Shown: positions 1 to 9,869, counted from the stretch's first letter. The stretch: 25,587 bases of DNA from Burkholderiaceae bacterium (GCA_019428955.1 JAHYJF010000011.1:1-25587); one strand, 5' to 3'. The notes: generated by a model from the letters alone, not told the origin. Translations and numbers: made by a program.

Positions 1-1440
<1,440 letters not shown>

Positions 1441-1463
1441 GCGCAATTCCCGGGAAGGATCTC

Positions 1464-2690
1464 TCAGGCCGGCCCGGGAGCTCTTGGCAGGGTGACGCGC
1501 AGGACGGCGTAGCCGCACAGTCCGCAGAACAGAGAGCCAACCAGGATCCCTAGGCGCTCCAGGCCCAGATAGTCAGAGCCGCCCTGACCAAAGGCCAGTG
1601 AAGCGATGAACAGGCTCATGGTGAAGCCGATGCCGCAGAGCAGCGACGTGCCATAGATCTGCCACCAATCGACGCCCGCGGGCAGCGACGCCACTCCGAT
1701 GCGCGTCGCCAGCCAGCACGACACCATCACCCCCAATTGCTTGCCGAAGAACAAGCCGCTCATGATGCCCAGCGGAACCGGGTGGAACACTTCGCCGAGC
1801 GAGAGATTGAGCACCGCGACACCGGCATTGAAGAAGGCAAAAGCCGGCAAGACCCCGAACGCCACCCAGGGATGCAGGGTGTGCTCGAGTTCACGCAACG
1901 GTGAGGCTGACTTGGCTTCGGCGTTCCCGTCCCCAGCACGCAGCGGAATGAACATGGCGAGCACGACCCCGGCCAGAGTGGCGTGCACGCCCGACTTCAG
2001 TACCGCCACCCACAGCGGTATGCCGATCAGGATGTACGCCGCCGGCCGGATCACGCCGGCACGATTGAGTCCCCAGAGCGCAATGATGCAGATCGCCGCT
2101 GCCAGCAGCGATGGCCACGACAGGTCGGCCGTGTAGAAGACCGCTATGACGATGATTGCGCCCAGGTCGTCAAAGATGGCCACGCTCAGCAGGAATGCCT
2201 TGAGCGCGGTCGGAACCCGCTTGCCCAGCAGCAAGAGAACCCCCAGCGCGAAGGCGATATCGGTGGCGGTCGGAATCGCCCAGCCCTTCAGCGCGGCGGC
2301 ATCGCCAGAGTTGAAGGCCACGTATATTGCGGCCGGCACCAGCATGCCGCCGGCCGCCGCGAACGCCGGCAGCGCCGCCTGGCGCAGGCTTGCCAGGTGT
2401 CCCTCCAGCACCTCTCGCTTCAGTTCCATTCCGACGAGCAGGAAGAACACAGCCATCAGGCCGTCGTTGATCCACAGCAGCAGGGGCTTGCCAATGCCGA
2501 AATCGCCGATGGTGACCACGAGCGGCACATCAAGCAGCGCCGCATAGTAGATCGCGAGCGGTGAATTCGCCACGACCAGCGCGAGCACGGCCGAGGCCAT
2601 CAGGATCAGGCCGCCCGAGGCTTCGAGGCGCAGGAAGGCAAGCAGCGGCTGGACCAGGGCACTGTCAAGTGACGGTGGGGCAGTCTTCAT
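1464..2690 (-). CDS. nhaA: Na+/H+ antiporter NhaA
   Basis: Inner-membrane antiporter that exports Na+ (or Li+) in exchange for protons and helps with pH and salt homeostasis. The 408-residue protein has the family's hydrophobic helices throughout. It carries the paired ion-binding aspartates in 'AIFDDLGAII' (D174, D175, equivalent to D163/D164 of the E. coli protein) and the unwound-helix motif 'PTATDIAFALG' (D144, equivalent to D133). Its length is slightly above the E. coli 388, with most of the extra at the N-terminus. The ATG lies 15 bases after the stop of the upstream MFS gene and lacks a strong Shine-Dalgarno sequence, which suggests co-transcription and perhaps translational coupling with that gene. 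It is convergent with prfC. Confidence 0.96.
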   Translation of the reverse strand: MKTAPPSLDSALVQPLLAFLRLEASGGLILMASAVLALVVANSPLAIYYAALLDVPLVVTIGDFGIGKPLLLWINDGLMAVFFLLVGMELKREVLEGHLASLRQAALPAFAAAGGMLVPAAIYVAFNSGDAAALKGWAIPTATDIAFALGVLLLLGKRVPTALKAFLLSVAIFDDLGAIIVIAVFYTADLSWPSLLAAAICIIALWGLNRAGVIRPAAYILIGIPLWVAVLKSGVHATLAGVVLAMFIPLRAGDGNAEAKSASPLRELEHTLHPWVAFGVLPAFAFFNAGVAVLNLSLGEVFHPVPLGIMSGLFFGKQLGVMVSCWLATRIGVASLPAGVDWWQIYGTSLLCGIGFTMSLFIASLAFGQGGSDYLGLERLGILVGSLFCGLCGYAVLRVTLPRAPGPA

Positions 2691-2705
2691 GTCGGATCAG
2701 CCACG

Positions 2706-3932
2706 TCAAGAACTCCCTGAGCTTCGTTGTCGACCCCGCAACCCTACCCCAACCAGCGCCAACGCCGCGAATCCCGCACTCGCGAGGAAGGTCGCCGGCG
2801 CGCCGAGTTGATCCCACAGCAACCCGGCGATCCCACTGGCGAGCAGCATCGCCACGCCGCTCAGCAGGTTGAAGAACCCGTAGGCTGTGCCGCGCAGTTC
2901 GACGGGCGCGGTGTCGGCCACCATGGTGGCCAGCAGCCCCTGGGTGGCGCCCATGTGCAGACCCCACAGTGCCACGCCCAGCCCCACCCACGTCCAGTGC
3001 TCGCTCCAAGCCAGGACCAGGTTGGCGGCGATCAGTAGCGCCATGCCCGAGGCCAGCAGCGGCGTGCGGCGCACCCGGTCGGACAGCTTGCCAAACGGAT
3101 AGGCGCTGGCGGAATAGAAGACGTTCATCGCGATCAGCACCAGCGGGGTGTAGGCGGCTGCGACGCCGCCCTGGAGCGCGCGCAGCACCAGGAAAGCCTC
3201 GGAAAAGCGCGCCATGGTGAAAGCCGCGCCGATCCCGACGACCCACCAATAGGGCCGCGACATCCGCCGCAAATTCGCGAGCGTCACCGGATTTCCGCGC
3301 CGCGCACCCGCCGGTGGATCCGGTTCCTTCACCCCCATGAACAGCAGCGCCACCGCCAGGAAGCCGGGAATCGCCGCGACCCAGAACACGGCGCCAAAAT
3401 CGTTGGCCCACGCCAGCATCAGCACGATCGCCAGCAGCGGCCCGAGGAACGCGCCGACGGTGTCGAGCGACTGCCGCAGTCCGAAGGCGGCGCCGCGCAC
3501 CGCGGGCGGCGCGAGATCGGCGATCAGCGCGTCACGCGGTGCGCCGCGAATCCCCTTGCCGATGCGGTCGATGAAGCGCGCCGCCAGCACCGTGCCGGCA
3601 GTTGTGGCGATCGCGAACAGCGGCTTGGAGAGCGCCCCCAGGCCGTAGCCGAAGACCGCGAGCGGCTTGCGCTTGCCCCACCAGTCGCTTAGCACTCCCG
3701 AGAACACCTTGACGATCAGCGCGGTCGACTCGGCCACTCCCTCGATCAGTCCGATGGTCAGCGCGCTGGCGCCTACCACCGTGACCATGAAGACCGGCAA
3801 CAGGCTATGGATCAGCTCGGAGGACACATCCATCAACAGGCTGACGAAGCCGAGCACCCAGATGCTGCGCGGGATTGCCGGGCGGGAACTGGCCGGCACT
3901 GCCGGGCCCGGGGGCGAGTGTTCCGAACTCAT
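2706..3932 (-). CDS. MFS transporter, probable efflux type
   Basis: Major facilitator superfamily inner-membrane transporter of 408 residues with about 12 predicted helices. The loop after helix 2 carries the MFS signature in the form 'SGVLSDWWGKRKPLAVFGYGLG', and a second copy at the half repeat reads 'GKLSDRVRRTPLLASGM'. I chose the ATG at 3932 because AGGAGA lies 8 bases upstream. The frame stays open for 21 more codons to an ATG at 3995, which has no ribosome-binding site and gives a charged, non-hydrophobic extension. It is the first gene of a likely two-gene unit with nhaA and diverges from the serine hydrolase gene with about 98 bases between starts. The substrate cannot be told from sequence; a drug or metabolite exporter is a guess. 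Confidence 0.85.
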   Translation of the reverse strand: MSSEHSPPGPAVPASSRPAIPRSIWVLGFVSLLMDVSSELIHSLLPVFMVTVVGASALTIGLIEGVAESTALIVKVFSGVLSDWWGKRKPLAVFGYGLGALSKPLFAIATTAGTVLAARFIDRIGKGIRGAPRDALIADLAPPAVRGAAFGLRQSLDTVGAFLGPLLAIVLMLAWANDFGAVFWVAAIPGFLAVALLFMGVKEPDPPAGARRGNPVTLANLRRMSRPYWWVVGIGAAFTMARFSEAFLVLRALQGGVAAAYTPLVLIAMNVFYSASAYPFGKLSDRVRRTPLLASGMALLIAANLVLAWSEHWTWVGLGVALWGLHMGATQGLLATMVADTAPVELRGTAYGFFNLLSGVAMLLASGIAGLLWDQLGAPATFLASAGFAALALVGVGLRGRQRSSGSS

Positions 3933-4030
3933 TGCGTTGCTCTCCTGAGGGGCTGCGGCCAGCCGGCGCTCAAGTTCCGGCACATGCGCTACCATCTGCC
4001 CAATTCTGCCTCCATTGCCAGGTTAACGTC

Positions 4031-5221
4031 ATGAACACCTCCGCATCCCTGCCCTCTGCCGAACCGTCCGAAGTCGGGCTCAGCCCGCAACGCCTGGCAC
4101 GGGTACGCCAGGTGTTGCAGTCGGCGATCGACACCGGCATGCTGCCGGGCGCGGTCTGGATGGTTTCACGGCGCGGCCGGCTGGCCTGCTTCGAGGCCAT
4201 CGGCGAGCAGGACCCGGTGACTCACGCCCCGATGCGCCCGGATTCTATCTTCCGGGTCTATTCGATGACCAAGCCGATCGTTTCGCTCGTCACCATGATG
4301 CTGGCCGAGGAAGGGCGAGTGCAGATCTCGGATCCGATCAGCAAGTACCTGCCGATGTTCGCCAGCCCGCGGGTCGCGCTCGAGCACGCCGGCGAAGTCG
4401 AATTGGTACCGGCACAGCGCGAGATCATGATCCACGACCTGCTGCGCCACACCAGCGGGCTGACCTACGAGTTCCTCGGCGAGTCCGCGGTGCAGAAGAT
4501 GTACGTGGCAAGCAACGTCGCCACGCTCGAGCGCAGCAATGCCGAGTTGATCGATGAGTTGGCCAAGCTGCCGCTGATGTACCAGCCGGGCACGGTCTGG
4601 CACTACAGCCGCTCGACCGACGTGCTCGGACGACTGCTCGAAGTGGTCACCGGCAGCTCACTTGGAGAATTGCTCACCGAGCGCGTGCTCGGGCCGCTGC
4701 AGATGAACGACACCGCCTTCCACGTCCCGGAGAGCAAGCACGCGCGGATCGCCCAGCCCTTTGGCACTGACCCCGAGAGCGGGGTCAAGGTGCAGTTGAT
4801 CGACGCACGTACCCGCCCGGCCATGGAAATGGGCGGCGGCGGGCTGATGTCGACCGCGCCCGACTACGCCCGCTTCCTGGCGCTGCTGGCGGGACAGGGG
4901 AAATTTGGCGGGGTGCGACTGATCAGCCGCAAGACGCTCGAGTTGATGACCGCCGACCACCTCGGCGGATTGGCGATCACCACCGACCTGCTGTCGCCGG
5001 GGCACGGATTCGGGCTGGGCTTTGCGGTGCGCACCGCTGCCGGGCTGGCGCCAGGTCCGGGCACCATCGGCACCTACCACTGGAGCGGCATCGGCGGCAC
5101 CTCATTCTGGATCGATCCAGCCGAGGAACTGAGCGCCATGTTGCTCACCCAGGCGCCCTACCAGAGGATTCATTTCCGCCACCTCTTTCGCAACCTGATC
5201 TACGCCACAATTGACGACTGA
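4031..5221 (+). CDS. Serine hydrolase of the class C beta-lactamase/EstB esterase fold
   Basis: A 396-residue protein of the beta-lactamase superfamily, most like EstB-type carboxylesterases. The nucleophile motif S-x-x-K is S78-M-T-K81 in 'FRVYSMTKPIVSL'. The tyrosine motif is Y192-S-R in 'VWHYSRSTDVLGRLLEV'. The third motif is 'HWSGIGGTSFWIDP' (W-S-G) in place of the K-T-G of true beta-lactamases, which argues for esterase rather than antibiotic hydrolysis. No signal peptide is evident, so a cytoplasmic location is likely. The frame is open upstream to 3875, but the ATG at 4031 begins the family-like 'SEVGLSPQRLARV' segment and is preceded by an AGG, so it was preferred. It diverges from the MFS gene and precedes the CoA ligase gene by 58 bases that hold two small hairpins. 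The natural ester is unknown. Confidence 0.88.
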   Translation: MNTSASLPSAEPSEVGLSPQRLARVRQVLQSAIDTGMLPGAVWMVSRRGRLACFEAIGEQDPVTHAPMRPDSIFRVYSMTKPIVSLVTMMLAEEGRVQISDPISKYLPMFASPRVALEHAGEVELVPAQREIMIHDLLRHTSGLTYEFLGESAVQKMYVASNVATLERSNAELIDELAKLPLMYQPGTVWHYSRSTDVLGRLLEVVTGSSLGELLTERVLGPLQMNDTAFHVPESKHARIAQPFGTDPESGVKVQLIDARTRPAMEMGGGGLMSTAPDYARFLALLAGQGKFGGVRLISRKTLELMTADHLGGLAITTDLLSPGHGFGLGFAVRTAAGLAPGPGTIGTYHWSGIGGTSFWIDPAEELSAMLLTQAPYQRIHFRHLFRNLIYATIDD

Positions 5222-5226
5222 ACAGC

Positions 5227-5270
5227 AAGCGGGCGCGACCCGCTAACACTAAGCGGGCCCGATCCGCAAG
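5227..5270 (+). repeat. Two tandem imperfect hairpin units between the hydrolase and CoA-ligase genes
   Basis: The motif AAGCGGGCGCGACCCGCT at 5227-5244 recurs 24 bases later, at 5251-5268, as AAGCGGGCCCGATCCGCA with three changes in 18 positions. The first unit forms AGCGGG/CCCGCT (6 bp, 5-base loop) and the second GCGG/CCGC. There is no T-run, so an ordinary intrinsic terminator is not supported. The second unit abuts the AGGAG of the downstream gene. The units might slow ribosomes, protect an mRNA end or be relics of a small repeat. Confidence 0.5.
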
Positions 5271-5279
5271 AGGAGACTG

Positions 5280-6587
5280 GTGAGCACGAAGCGCTATTTC
5301 GATCAAGCGACGGAAACGCTCGGGCGCGAGAGCCTGGCGGCGTTGCAGTTCGACAAGCTCCGCGCGATGGTCACCGAAGTGGCCGGACGTAATGGTTTCT
5401 ACGCCGCCAAGTGGCGTTGCGCGGGATTCAATCCGGCCGACCTGCGCTCTCTCGATGACCTCGCGCTGCTGCCGTTCACGACCAAGTCGGAACTGGCCGC
5501 CGACCAACTGCGGCGCCCGCCGTTTGGCAGCAATCTCACCTATCCGCTCGAGTCCTACGTGCGCGCCCACCAAACCTCGGGCACCACCGGAGTGCCGCTG
5601 AAGGTCTTCGACACCCACGAGAGCTGGGACTGGTGGGGACGCTGCTGGGCCCACGTGCTCGCCGGCGCCGGGCTCGGCTCGACGGACCGGGTGTTCATGG
5701 CCTTCGCCTTCGGCCCCTTCGTGGGCTTCTGGGCCGCGGTCGAGGGCGTGCGCAAGATCGGCGCGCTGATGATCCCCGGCGGCGGACGCGACTCGGCGCA
5801 GCGGCTCGAACTGATGCGTGAACTGGGTGCCACCGCGCTGTGCTGCACCCCCACCTACGCGCTGCGCCTTGGCGAAGTGGCACGCGGTAGCGGCTTTGAC
5901 CTGCGCTCTATTCCGATGCGCGCCACCATCCACGCCGGCGAACCAGGCGCCAATGTTCCGGCTACCAAGCAGCGCATCGAGCAACTCTGGAATGCCGCCT
6001 GCTTCGATCACGCCGGTGCCTCCGAGGTCGGGGCACACTCCTTCGAATGCTGCGAGCAGCCTGGCGGCACCCACCTGATCGAGAGCGAATTCATCGCCGA
6101 GGTGATCGACACCGAAACCGACCTGCCGGCGGCGCCCGGCGCGCGCGGCGAGCTGGTGATCACCAATCTCGGCCGCTGGGGCTTCCCCGTCATCCGCTAC
6201 CGCACCGGCGACGTGGTCTGCGTCGACGAGCACCCCTGCGCCTGCGGGCGCGGCTTCCTGCGCTTTGCCGGCGGCATCATCGGGCGCGCCGACGACATGG
6301 TCACTGTGCGCGGGGTCAACGTCTTCCCGGCGGGGGTCGAGAACATCATCCGCGGCTTCGCCGAAGTTGACGAGTTCCGCGTCACGGTGCGCAAGTTCCG
6401 CGAGATGGAAGAGATGGAGATCGAGATCGAACTGCGCCATGGCGCTGATCCCGGCATCGCACGCGCGCTCGCCGAGCGGCTCGATGTGGTGCTTTCGTTC
6501 CGGCCCAGCGTTGCGGTGGTCGAACGCGAAACCCTGCCGCGCTTCGAACTCAAGGCGCGGCGTTTCCACGTGCGCCGCGAACCGTGA
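5280..6587 (+). CDS. Phenylacetate-CoA ligase (PaaK)-family AMP-forming acyl-CoA ligase
   Basis: Predicted to activate an aryl or acyl carboxylic acid to its CoA thioester through an acyl-adenylate. The 435-residue length matches PaaK (about 437). The P-loop-like adenylation motif 'HQTSGTTGVPLKV' is near residue 100. 'GASEVGAHSF' fits the A5 region, 'RYRTGDVV' the A7 aspartate motif, and 'GIIGRADDMVTVRGVNVFP' the A8 hinge and start of the C-terminal domain. A CxC pair in 'HPCACGRGF' is typical of this subfamily. The start is GTG at 5280, with AGGAG four bases upstream. It is convergent with the aldehyde oxidoreductase gene. That neighbour and the nearby thioesterase suggest an aromatic-acid or related substrate, but the specificity is not readable, so paaK is not assigned. 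Confidence 0.88.
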   Translation: MSTKRYFDQATETLGRESLAALQFDKLRAMVTEVAGRNGFYAAKWRCAGFNPADLRSLDDLALLPFTTKSELAADQLRRPPFGSNLTYPLESYVRAHQTSGTTGVPLKVFDTHESWDWWGRCWAHVLAGAGLGSTDRVFMAFAFGPFVGFWAAVEGVRKIGALMIPGGGRDSAQRLELMRELGATALCCTPTYALRLGEVARGSGFDLRSIPMRATIHAGEPGANVPATKQRIEQLWNAACFDHAGASEVGAHSFECCEQPGGTHLIESEFIAEVIDTETDLPAAPGARGELVITNLGRWGFPVIRYRTGDVVCVDEHPCACGRGFLRFAGGIIGRADDMVTVRGVNVFPAGVENIIRGFAEVDEFRVTVRKFREMEEMEIEIELRHGADPGIARALAERLDVVLSFRPSVAVVERETLPRFELKARRFHVRREP

Positions 6588-6660
6588 GAGCGCTTTCGGC
6601 CGTCCCTCTGGTCGGTGCCGGCGCCGCCGCTCGGGCCGGCCGGCTGAAAAGCGGCTCCGT

Positions 6661-9012
6661 CTAGCCCCCGGCGATCGCCGTCACCAGCGCCACCCGCTCG
6701 CCGTCGCACACCACTGAGCCGCGCTCGGTGCTGATACACATCTCGCCATTGCGCGCGAAATTCAGGGTCGGGTCGTCGAAAACCGCGGCGGCTTCGGGCA
6801 GCACCCGGCGCAAGGCCGGGCGCAGGGCCGCCAGGTTGTCCAGCGGCTGGTCGACGATCACCGCGCCCTCGGGCGCGCCGGCGACCCGGCCGGGCAGTTC
6901 GACCCGCACCGCAAAACCGGTGATCGCCCGCGACAGGTCCTCGTGCCAGTCAAGCGCCGGCACGCCTTCCGAATTCAGCCCGGTGAGCTCGTAGAAGCGC
7001 CGCTTCAGAGCCTCGAACTCGACCCGATCGACCTTCTCGCCGGCAAACGGGCCGACGGTGATCGGCTCCTCGAACCAGCGCCGCGGCAGGGTGTCGTCGC
7101 TGGCGCGCAGCCCCAAGCGATGATTGAGCATGCGCTCGATGCCGGTGATCTGCCGCCCGCTCTCCTCGAGCCGCGCGCTGTCGAACTCGCCCCCGGTGAC
7201 GGTGCTGAGCTGGGCGGCAAAGTCCGAGAGATCGGGCAACGTCGGCGAATTGAACAGCTTGGTGTTGAAGCGGCACATCCCTACCGAATCGCCGACCGCG
7301 AAGTAGTTCTCGCAGCGGCGCACCGCCACTTCCTTGCCGTCGTAGGAGTTGGGCTTGGCCGCGACGCTCCCGCCATAGAGCCCAGTCTTGAACTCGGGAT
7401 CATCGTTGATGCGGGCATTGATTTCGAGCGTCACGCGGTTGCGCAGATGGTCCATGCCGCGGGTGGCGACCGCCAGCCCGAGCGCAAAGGCCTTGAGGAT
7501 GCGCGAATCGTGCGGGTCGGACTGGAACAGTCCCTTGACCGCCATCCGGTAGTCGAGCGCCGCGGCGGGATACTTGCCGCGCTCCACGGCGCGGGCCGAA
7601 TCGGCGATGGTATCGCCGAAGCCTTCGCGCTTCGCGGTCATGAACAGCAGCCGCTCGACGCTCTCGTAGTTGCCCCATGAGAGGTCGAGACCCGCGGTGT
7701 CATTTTCGGTGATCATGCCGCGCTGCCACAGTTCCATCGCCCAGGCGATCGCGCTGCCACTCGAGGCCGAGTCCAGCCCGAGGTCGTTGAGGATATTGTT
7801 CAGGCGCAACACCTGCTCGGGCTCGCGAATGCCGATCAACGGCCCGAACTTCCCGAGGGTCACATACTCCGGGCCGTCGCCCCTGTCATAGCGATCGAAC
7901 TTGCCGTCGCCCTTGATGCCGTTGTAGGTGCGCTTGTGCTGATGCTCCTGCTGCGCCTGCGCCTTGTCGTAGCTGGCGTTGCCGGTGAGGCCCTTGAGCG
8001 CGCTGGCGCCCCATCCACCCTTGCCTTGCGGGGTCATGTCGTTCTGGTTGCGGCAGTGCACCGGGCACTTGAAGCAGCCATCCATGCCGGGGCGATAAGG
8101 GTCGAAGTTGTCGGCGTCGAGGCTCTCATACCAGTCGGTGCGCTGGTTATTCATCGTCCCGAGCGCGCCCAGCACCCGCGAGGGCTTGTAGAGGAACGGC
8201 GTGCCGACCTTCTTCAGGGCATTCCTGATCACCGAGGTCGAGGTGATCTTCTTGCCGATCACCTTGTTCTGCGCCTTGAGTTCGGCCTGGTACTCGGCGT
8301 CGTCGGGTTCGCCCAGCACCACCACCGCCTTGAGCCCGAGCGCGCCCATCTTGGCGCCGGCGCCGCCGCGCGCCCAGATCGACTTGATCCCACCCATGAT
8401 CCCGCTGCACAGCACCAGGTTCTCGCCGGCGCTGGTGATGCGGGCCATCGCCATATCCTTGCGTTCCTGGCATTCGAAATCGCGCTCGATCGCCGCTGCC
8501 ATGTCGAGGTTGTCCAGTCCGACGTAGCGTGCGGCATCCACAAACTCGGCCATGGTTCCAACCGCGCCGTCGCCGCCCGCGTGGGTGCGCAGCGTCAGCA
8601 GCGACCAGCCCGGCGCGCGGCCGTAGAGCACGAGGTGGTCAAAGCCCGCGCGCTTGACGAACGCCGGGAAGTAATCGCCGGCGTTGGAGTCGAGGATCGC
8701 GTCCGAGTCGGGCGAGCGGCTGGTGAAATTGCCGCGCGTCGCCGAAGGCATGTCGCCGGTGAGCGCGCCGGAGCCGAAGATCAGCGGCACTTCCGGGTCG
8801 AGCGCGGCGCGGCTTTCGTCGAGCAGGTTGTAGAGCAGGTACATGTTGGCCCCGCGCCCGCCGATGAAGCGCTCGAGCACATCGCGCCCGAGGTAGGCTT
8901 GTTGCGTTTCACGGCGTTGGAGGTCGACGAAGAGCGTCGCTCCCTGTCCCGGATACTGCGCCGCCTGATGCATGCGCGCGATGAGCCGCGCAACCCTTTC
9001 GCGAATGTTCAT
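6661..9012 (-). CDS. Aldehyde:ferredoxin oxidoreductase (AOR) family enzyme with a C-terminal MoaD/ThiS-like domain
   Basis: A 783-residue tungsten- or molybdenum-bis-pterin enzyme of the AOR family, expected to oxidise aldehydes to acids (or the reverse) with a low-potential electron acceptor. The N-terminal AOR beta-barrel includes 'FIGGRGANMYLLYNLL' (about 49-64). The [4Fe-4S] cysteines are C313-x2-C316-x3-C320 in 'GCFKCPVHCRNQ', with the fourth probably C580 in 'GDSVGMCRFN'. 'ARGGAGAKMGALGLKAVVV' (about 214-232) is typical of the cofactor-binding region. Family members are usually about 600-620 residues. Residues 702-783 look like an added beta-grasp domain: 'VRVELPG', then 'FARNGEM', then 'CDGERVALVTAIAGG', with the stop directly after Gly-Gly as in MoaD or ThiS. 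The ATG is preceded by GGGAG. No separate ferredoxin-like electron-transfer subunit is encoded next to it. An FNR-type box lies 55-68 bases upstream. Confidence 0.9.
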   Translation of the reverse strand: MNIRERVARLIARMHQAAQYPGQGATLFVDLQRRETQQAYLGRDVLERFIGGRGANMYLLYNLLDESRAALDPEVPLIFGSGALTGDMPSATRGNFTSRSPDSDAILDSNAGDYFPAFVKRAGFDHLVLYGRAPGWSLLTLRTHAGGDGAVGTMAEFVDAARYVGLDNLDMAAAIERDFECQERKDMAMARITSAGENLVLCSGIMGGIKSIWARGGAGAKMGALGLKAVVVLGEPDDAEYQAELKAQNKVIGKKITSTSVIRNALKKVGTPFLYKPSRVLGALGTMNNQRTDWYESLDADNFDPYRPGMDGCFKCPVHCRNQNDMTPQGKGGWGASALKGLTGNASYDKAQAQQEHQHKRTYNGIKGDGKFDRYDRGDGPEYVTLGKFGPLIGIREPEQVLRLNNILNDLGLDSASSGSAIAWAMELWQRGMITENDTAGLDLSWGNYESVERLLFMTAKREGFGDTIADSARAVERGKYPAAALDYRMAVKGLFQSDPHDSRILKAFALGLAVATRGMDHLRNRVTLEINARINDDPEFKTGLYGGSVAAKPNSYDGKEVAVRRCENYFAVGDSVGMCRFNTKLFNSPTLPDLSDFAAQLSTVTGGEFDSARLEESGRQITGIERMLNHRLGLRASDDTLPRRWFEEPITVGPFAGEKVDRVEFEALKRRFYELTGLNSEGVPALDWHEDLSRAITGFAVRVELPGRVAGAPEGAVIVDQPLDNLAALRPALRRVLPEAAAVFDDPTLNFARNGEMCISTERGSVVCDGERVALVTAIAGG

Positions 9013-9066
9013 TGCCCGGCTCCCGAGTCACATAATTACGGGAAGATACGTTACACCGGGGATTGT

Positions 9067-9080
9067 TTGATGTCCATCAA
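9067..9080. promoter_or_regulatory. Perfect FNR/Anr-type box TTGATGTCCATCAA
   Basis: The 14-mer matches TTGAT-N4-ATCAA exactly and is a perfect 6-bp inverted repeat with a 2-base centre. It lies in the divergent gap between the AOR gene (ATG at 9012) and the flavin-reductase-family gene (ATG at 9202), closer to AOR. On the AOR strand a -10-like TATCTT occurs 18 bases further on (9048 down to 9043), somewhat closer than the classical class II spacing of about 22. CRP-family proteins other than FNR can use related sites, so oxygen control is inferred. Confidence 0.65.
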
Positions 9081-9201
9081 TTTTAGCTGAAGCAGACCAC
9101 CGCAGCCGCTGGTGGGCGGAGCAGCACCGACCCGTTCGGGCTGCGCGTTCGAAGGTGGTTTATCCTTCACGGACCTGTCCGCAAACCCAACGAGCCCTTC
9201 C

Positions 9202-9867
9202 ATGACCCAAGAGATCCACAGCCTCGACGCCGCCGACCTGAACCCCACCGAGATGTACCTGCTGCTGCGCGACGCGGTGATTCCGCGGCCGATCGCCTGG
9301 GTCTCGAGCGTCGACGTCGATGGCCGCAGCAACCTGGCGCCCTATTCCTTCTTCAACGTCTGCAGCAATGTGCCGCCGGTGCTCGGTTTCGCGGTCGGAC
9401 CGCGCGGCAAGGACAAGCTCACCGGCGCACTGATCGAGAAGGACACTCTGGCCAATATCAAGGCTACGGGTGAGCTGGTGGTCAACATCGTGCCCGAGGA
9501 ACTGATTGAGCCGATGGTCAGGACCGCGACCGGCCTGGAGCCGGGCGAAGACGAATTCGCCTTCGCCGGACTGACCCAGGCACCGTCGGAAAAGGTGCGC
9601 CCGGGGCGGGTGCTGGGTGCACCGGTTGCCTTCGAGTGCCGGCTCTTCCAGATCGTCGAGGTTGGCACCCACCACTGGGTCATGGGCGAGATCGTGCGCA
9701 TCCACATCGACGAGCGCATCTATGTTGGCGCCTACAAGGGTCTCAATCATCGTGTCGACCCGCTGCGCGTCGAAGCGCTGCGACCGGTCGGGCGGCTGGG
9801 CCGCGCCTACTACACGCGCCTGCGCGAGATCGATACCATCCTCAGGTCCGACGCCTCCAACGACTGA
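9202..9867 (+). CDS. Flavin reductase-like (FMN-binding split-barrel) family protein
   Basis: A 221-residue protein of the flavin-reductase-like family (DIM6/NTAB type). These proteins bind FMN in a split barrel and often act as NAD(P)H:flavin reductases or as flavoprotein oxidoreductases of unknown substrate. The motifs R-P-I-A-W (29-33) and 'SNLAPYSFFN' (43-52) are the FMN-contact signatures. 'TGELVVNIVPEEL' and the C-terminal 'THHWVMGEIVRIHIDERI' also fit. The frame is open 30 codons further upstream, but the ATG at 9202 starts the conserved N-terminus 'LDAADLNPTEMYLLLRDAVIPRP' and was preferred. The stop is two bases before the thioesterase ATG, so the pair is almost certainly one transcript. 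It may pass electrons to a partner, but no monooxygenase is present here. Confidence 0.88.
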   Translation: MTQEIHSLDAADLNPTEMYLLLRDAVIPRPIAWVSSVDVDGRSNLAPYSFFNVCSNVPPVLGFAVGPRGKDKLTGALIEKDTLANIKATGELVVNIVPEELIEPMVRTATGLEPGEDEFAFAGLTQAPSEKVRPGRVLGAPVAFECRLFQIVEVGTHHWVMGEIVRIHIDERIYVGAYKGLNHRVDPLRVEALRPVGRLGRAYYTRLREIDTILRSDASND

Positions 9868-9869
9868 TC

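Noticed and set aside
1446..1455. TTCCCGGGAA palindrome between prfC and nhaA as a terminator or operator
   Set aside because: A 10-base palindrome with no loop and no T-run cannot form a useful terminator hairpin; likely chance.
4031..5221. Antibiotic-resistance class C beta-lactamase
   Set aside because: The K-T-G box is replaced by W-S-G and no signal peptide is visible, so an EstB-like esterase is the better call.
5145..6569. 474-codon minus-strand open frame opposite the CoA-ligase gene
   Set aside because: It is the antisense shadow of a strongly conserved ligase; no recognisable protein features.
6588..6660. Bidirectional terminator between the CoA-ligase and AOR genes
   Set aside because: The gap is GC-rich with many short complementary pieces but no dominant stem and no adequate T-run.
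7936..9090. 384-codon plus-strand open frame opposite the AOR gene
   Set aside because: It is antisense to the conserved AOR region, including the cysteine cluster, with no independent support.
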